Source: CAYRMV01 sp964425255 | GTDB lineage: Bacteria > Bacteroidota > Bacteroidia > Flavobacteriales_D > Crocinitomicaceae | DNA: 25,544 nt | Reading direction: 5' to 3' | Assembly: GCA_964425255.1 (NCBI GenBank) | Contig: CAYRMV010000034.1 | Span: 1-25,544 of the forward strand | In this document: positions 22,943 to 25,544 of the stretch, one piece after another | How the letters are laid out: every line of letters starts with the position of its first letter | Position numbering within the stretch: the stretch's first letter is position 1 | Position numbers and translations under genes: made by a program | The notes under the pieces: generated by a model | What the model saw: the letters and a program-made list of their open reading frames with translations, nothing else | Databases searched by the model: none | Told to the model about the DNA's origin: nothing

Positions 22943-25544
22943 TCAGCGAATTAACGACACATGACCGCGGTAGGTGTACATTTTATCATTTTCGTCTGCT
23001 TTGAATGTAATCTCCCAAATGTAGGTGTCTGATTTAGCGTAATTTCCTCGATAAGAACCATCCCACCCTATGGAAATATCTTGTGATAGAAAAATCAATT
23101 CTCCCCATCGATCGTAAATTTTCATTTGAAATGAAGTTGGATCAAATCCATCGACAATAACAGCTTCAAAGACGTTGTTAAATTCATCTCCGTCTGGTGT
23201 AAACGTATTGGGGACATATACATTTAATTGATCTTTAACTACTATTATTTGTGAAGTTGTATCCGAACAACCAGCGTCGGTCGTTACAATCAAGGTAACC
23301 AAATAACTTCCTGCAATTCCAATCGGAAAAATATGATTGGGACTTTCAACCGAACTCAGAAACCCGTCACCAAAATCCCATTGATTGAATTCATTCAATG
23401 TTGATTCATTGTAAAACTGAACGCTTGGATTATCGGATAAGGTCACCATTGGCGATGCTGTGAATTCAGCCAAAGGCAAGGGATCGACGCAAATCATATT
23501 CGAAATGGTTTCCGAAACAGTACATAGATTGTTAGCAACAGCTGTCAAAGTCACATCAAAACAAGCAACTGAAGTAAACAAATGGGACGGATTGAATTGA
23601 CTACTGGTAGTTCCATCACCAAAATCCCATGTATAATCAACAGATCCATTGGCATTGGTTTCATTCAAGAAATTGACATCAACTGGAATGCATCCTCGAA
23701 TTACATTCGAAGAAAATTGAACCTGTGGATTTTCAGTTATCTGAATTTCGACAAAGGTGGTATCATTAAAACAAGCAGTTTCGGCGGGTAAGACATGTGC
23801 AAATTCATACGTTCCTGCAAGTAAATTGGATAAATCTAAAATTCCATTTGTTGCATCAAATTGTCCGCTTGCAGTCAACTCAGTCCAAAATGGCGGTAAA
23901 GCAATTTGCTCGCTCGATAAAAAACCATTCATTGCTTGTGAAGCGCCCACCGAATTGCATAAATTCAAAGAAGTAAGCGGAGCAGCAATTGGTTGTTCGT
24001 GAACAGTAATGACGATTTCACTTGTATCATTCGGACAAAAAACACCATAAGAAACATAATATGCCGTATAATTTCCCGCTAACAAGCCCACATTTAGTTG
24101 ACCTGTTGCAGTTAAGCTCGTTGCTAAAGTTTGATCTTGATCTTCCCAAATACCATCCGTATCCGTTCCTGGAGATAACATCGAATTTAGATCAAAAATT
24201 CCTTCTGTTTCACAGGCAAGCAAAGTCATATCTGAACCGGCATTTGCGGAAGATTCGTGGTTTATCACAACTTGATCGGTCCCAGAGCAACCCGATGCAT
24301 TGGTTACTGTAACTGAATATGTCCCTGGCGTTGAAACAGCAATCGTTTGGGTAGTTTCAGTTGTATTCCAAACAAAATTGGCTCCTGTATTACCAGCATC
24401 TAAAACAATCGACTCCGTTTCACAAACAGTTTGATCTGAACCTAAATTCACTTGTGGATTGGTTCCATACGTCACAACAACGGTATCATAATCGAAACAA
24501 ATTGGTCGGAATGTAATGTCGTCTAAAAGAAAATCATTTCCTCCTCCACTTGTATTTTGATTGACAATGCAAATTTGCGCCGAAGTGGTTGCTCCAGAAT
24601 TCCAAACTTGAAAAAACTGTTGCCATCCACAAGCGCTTGTAGAAGTTGTGAAAATATTTCCAAGTGTTGAGCTATTTATGGAAAATTGTAATTGTGCGAC
24701 ATTGATTTCATTCAACGCATTGGCTACCCAAGCACCAAACTGATAATCTGTATTGGACTGAACAGGAACATTTTGACACCAAACATTGGTATTCGGTGTT
24801 CCAGAGCCATTCACGACCATCATGTTTACACCTGGAGCGGGCGTATGATCTGCGCAAGAAGCAAAATTGGTATGAGCTAAATTGGGAGATGTTGTAATTG
24901 CATAGGTACTTGCATTAGAAACCAAACCCCACGCTCCACCTGTCCCAACGGTATAATTGGTTGTAAAACCTGTATTTCCTTGCTCAAAATCACCGTTGAT
25001 AATTTGATTTTCTCTCAATGTCCCCACTCGAACCCAATACGTTCCCGCAGAAGTCACCAACCGTTGGGTGGCTGTTGAATTGTTATTCCATAAATAAGAA
25101 TCATATGGCCCTGAAGCTGCTGCATTTAAAGTAAGCGTTTGACCTGGACACAAAGTCGTATCTGGTCCTAAATTTACAGGAGGAAAATTTCCAAATTCCA
25201 AGGTCATGATTGCTAGATCACTGGGACAAGTTCCATTCATTGGTGTTGAATACGAAAATGTGTATGACCCAACTGGAATTCCCATTGTTGGAAAAGAAGC
25301 TGTAGCTGGAATAAACGTACCCGATAAAACTGATGAAGTTTCAAACCAAGTCCCGCCAAGAGTTGCTGTTGGAGAAAGAAAGGTATTCAAATTGTAAGTT
25401 GTTCCCACGCCACAATAAGTCAACAACTGATCGTTTCCTGCTTGCGTTGGTTGATCAATTGTGATAGCGAGTGTTTCCTCATCAGAACAACCTGTTAATC
25501 CATCAAACAGATAAAGTGTTTGACTGGAAGTAATCGAACTACCG
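22943..25544 (-). CDS. Large type B T9SS cargo protein, N-terminus beyond the window
   Basis: The frame is open from the right edge (first whole codons read GSSITSSQTLYLFDGLTGCS) to a stop at 22943, so at least 866 residues are present and the start and signal peptide lie outside the window. Visible parts are Ig-like segments with Cys (LGPDTTLCPGQTLTLNAA), the shared galactose-binding-like module (24497-25008), further Ig-like repeats (LGSDQTVCETESIVLDAG), and two PKD domains (YTWDFGDGTTSSQFNPSHLF and QWDFGDGFLSSVESPNHIF). The type B sorting domain is last (NTFTPDGDEFNNVF, MKIYDRWGELIFLS, GWDGSYRGN, YRGHVSLIR). The protein should be exported by the type IX system to the surface. It shares its module with the protein at 15315. 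No SprF gene is adjacent in the window. Confidence 0.88.
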   Translation of the reverse strand, partial: GSSITSSQTLYLFDGLTGCSDEETLAITIDQPTQAGNDQLLTYCGVGTTYNLNTFLSPTATLGGTWFETSSVLSGTFIPATASFPTMGIPVGSYTFSYSTPMNGTCPSDLAIMTLEFGNFPPVNLGPDTTLCPGQTLTLNAAASGPYDSYLWNNNSTATQRLVTSAGTYWVRVGTLRENQIINGDFEQGNTGFTTNYTVGTGGAWGLVSNASTYAITTSPNLAHTNFASCADHTPAPGVNMMVVNGSGTPNTNVWCQNVPVQSNTDYQFGAWVANALNEINVAQLQFSINSSTLGNIFTTSTSACGWQQFFQVWNSGATTSAQICIVNQNTSGGGNDFLLDDITFRPICFDYDTVVVTYGTNPQVNLGSDQTVCETESIVLDAGNTGANFVWNTTETTQTIAVSTPGTYSVTVTNASGCSGTDQVVINHESSANAGSDMTLLACETEGIFDLNSMLSPGTDTDGIWEDQDQTLATSLTATGQLNVGLLAGNYTAYYVSYGVFCPNDTSEIVITVHEQPIAAPLTSLNLCNSVGASQAMNGFLSSEQIALPPFWTELTASGQFDATNGILDLSNLLAGTYEFAHVLPAETACFNDTTFVEIQITENPQVQFSSNVIRGCIPVDVNFLNETNANGSVDYTWDFGDGTTSSQFNPSHLFTSVACFDVTLTAVANNLCTVSETISNMICVDPLPLAEFTASPMVTLSDNPSVQFYNESTLNEFNQWDFGDGFLSSVESPNHIFPIGIAGSYLVTLIVTTDAGCSDTTSQIIVVKDQLNVYVPNTFTPDGDEFNNVFEAVIVDGFDPTSFQMKIYDRWGELIFLSQDISIGWDGSYRGNYAKSDTYIWEITFKADENDKMYTYRGHVSLIR
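24497..25008 (-). repeat. Shared galactose-binding-like module, copy 2
   Basis: Protein-level match to 16535-17042. It has the same start (NGDFEQGNTGF) and end (FLLDDITFRPIC), with a few small length differences between. Confidence 0.85.
24743..24811. repeat. 69-bp exact direct repeat, copy 2
   Basis: Identical to 16779-16847 in the same orientation, about 8 kb apart. The flanking module sequence is clearly diverged, so the identity is local. Confidence 0.85.

Overview
The window looks like a low-GC Bacteroidota chromosome, most likely Flavobacteriales and plausibly a Crocinitomicaceae/Fluviicola-like relative (inference). The signs are TAnnTTTG-type promoter boxes, a PorP/SprF protein, several secreted proteins with type IX secretion (T9SS) C-terminal sorting domains of both type A and type B, and a Bacteroidota-style TopB. 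No tRNA, rRNA, CRISPR array, transposase or phage gene is visible, and no gene-free stretch reaches 300 bases.

Left part (1-6330), small housekeeping and stress-type genes. On the minus strand a possible 50-residue membrane peptide overlaps a GNAT acetyltransferase gene that carries an in-frame TAA. On the plus strand follow topB (DNA topoisomerase III), fabD (malonyl-CoA:ACP transacylase) with a hairpin terminator, and a three-gene cluster of two tandem MmcQ/YjbR-like paralogues plus a YdeI/OmpD-associated-type gene frameshifted at a run of ten A. Convergent to it are a DinB-fold gene and a CRP/FNR-family regulator gene. A perfect FNR-type palindrome lies at the junction of these two, placed as expected for an activator site of the DinB gene.

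Middle (6331-15262), cell surface and signalling. A 1612-residue outer-membrane protein on the minus strand has an N-terminal beta-barrel, 13 Ig-like repeats of about 96 residues and a Thr/Pro/Gly-rich tail. It stands divergent to a two-gene unit: a type B T9SS cargo protein overlapping its PorP/SprF partner by ATGA. A single-domain rhodanese and a sensor histidine kinase then form a short operon closed by a terminator.

Right part (15263-25544), all minus strand: a type B cargo protein (670 aa), a type A cargo protein with an L-type-lectin-like domain (1020 aa), a membrane-bound TPR/LuxR-type HTH regulator, a small secreted protein, and a type B cargo protein that runs off the right edge. The two type B proteins share a module of about 170 residues, including a 69-bp tract identical at DNA level. 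The theme of the right two thirds is surface display: cargo proteins, an SprF-type outer-membrane partner and membrane-spanning regulators.

The best candidates for something undescribed are the barrel-plus-repeats protein (intimin-like layout), the FNR-box/CRP/DinB arrangement, and the A10-interrupted YdeI-like gene. All coordinates and motifs were read by eye; family names come from recognition of motifs, not from database searches.
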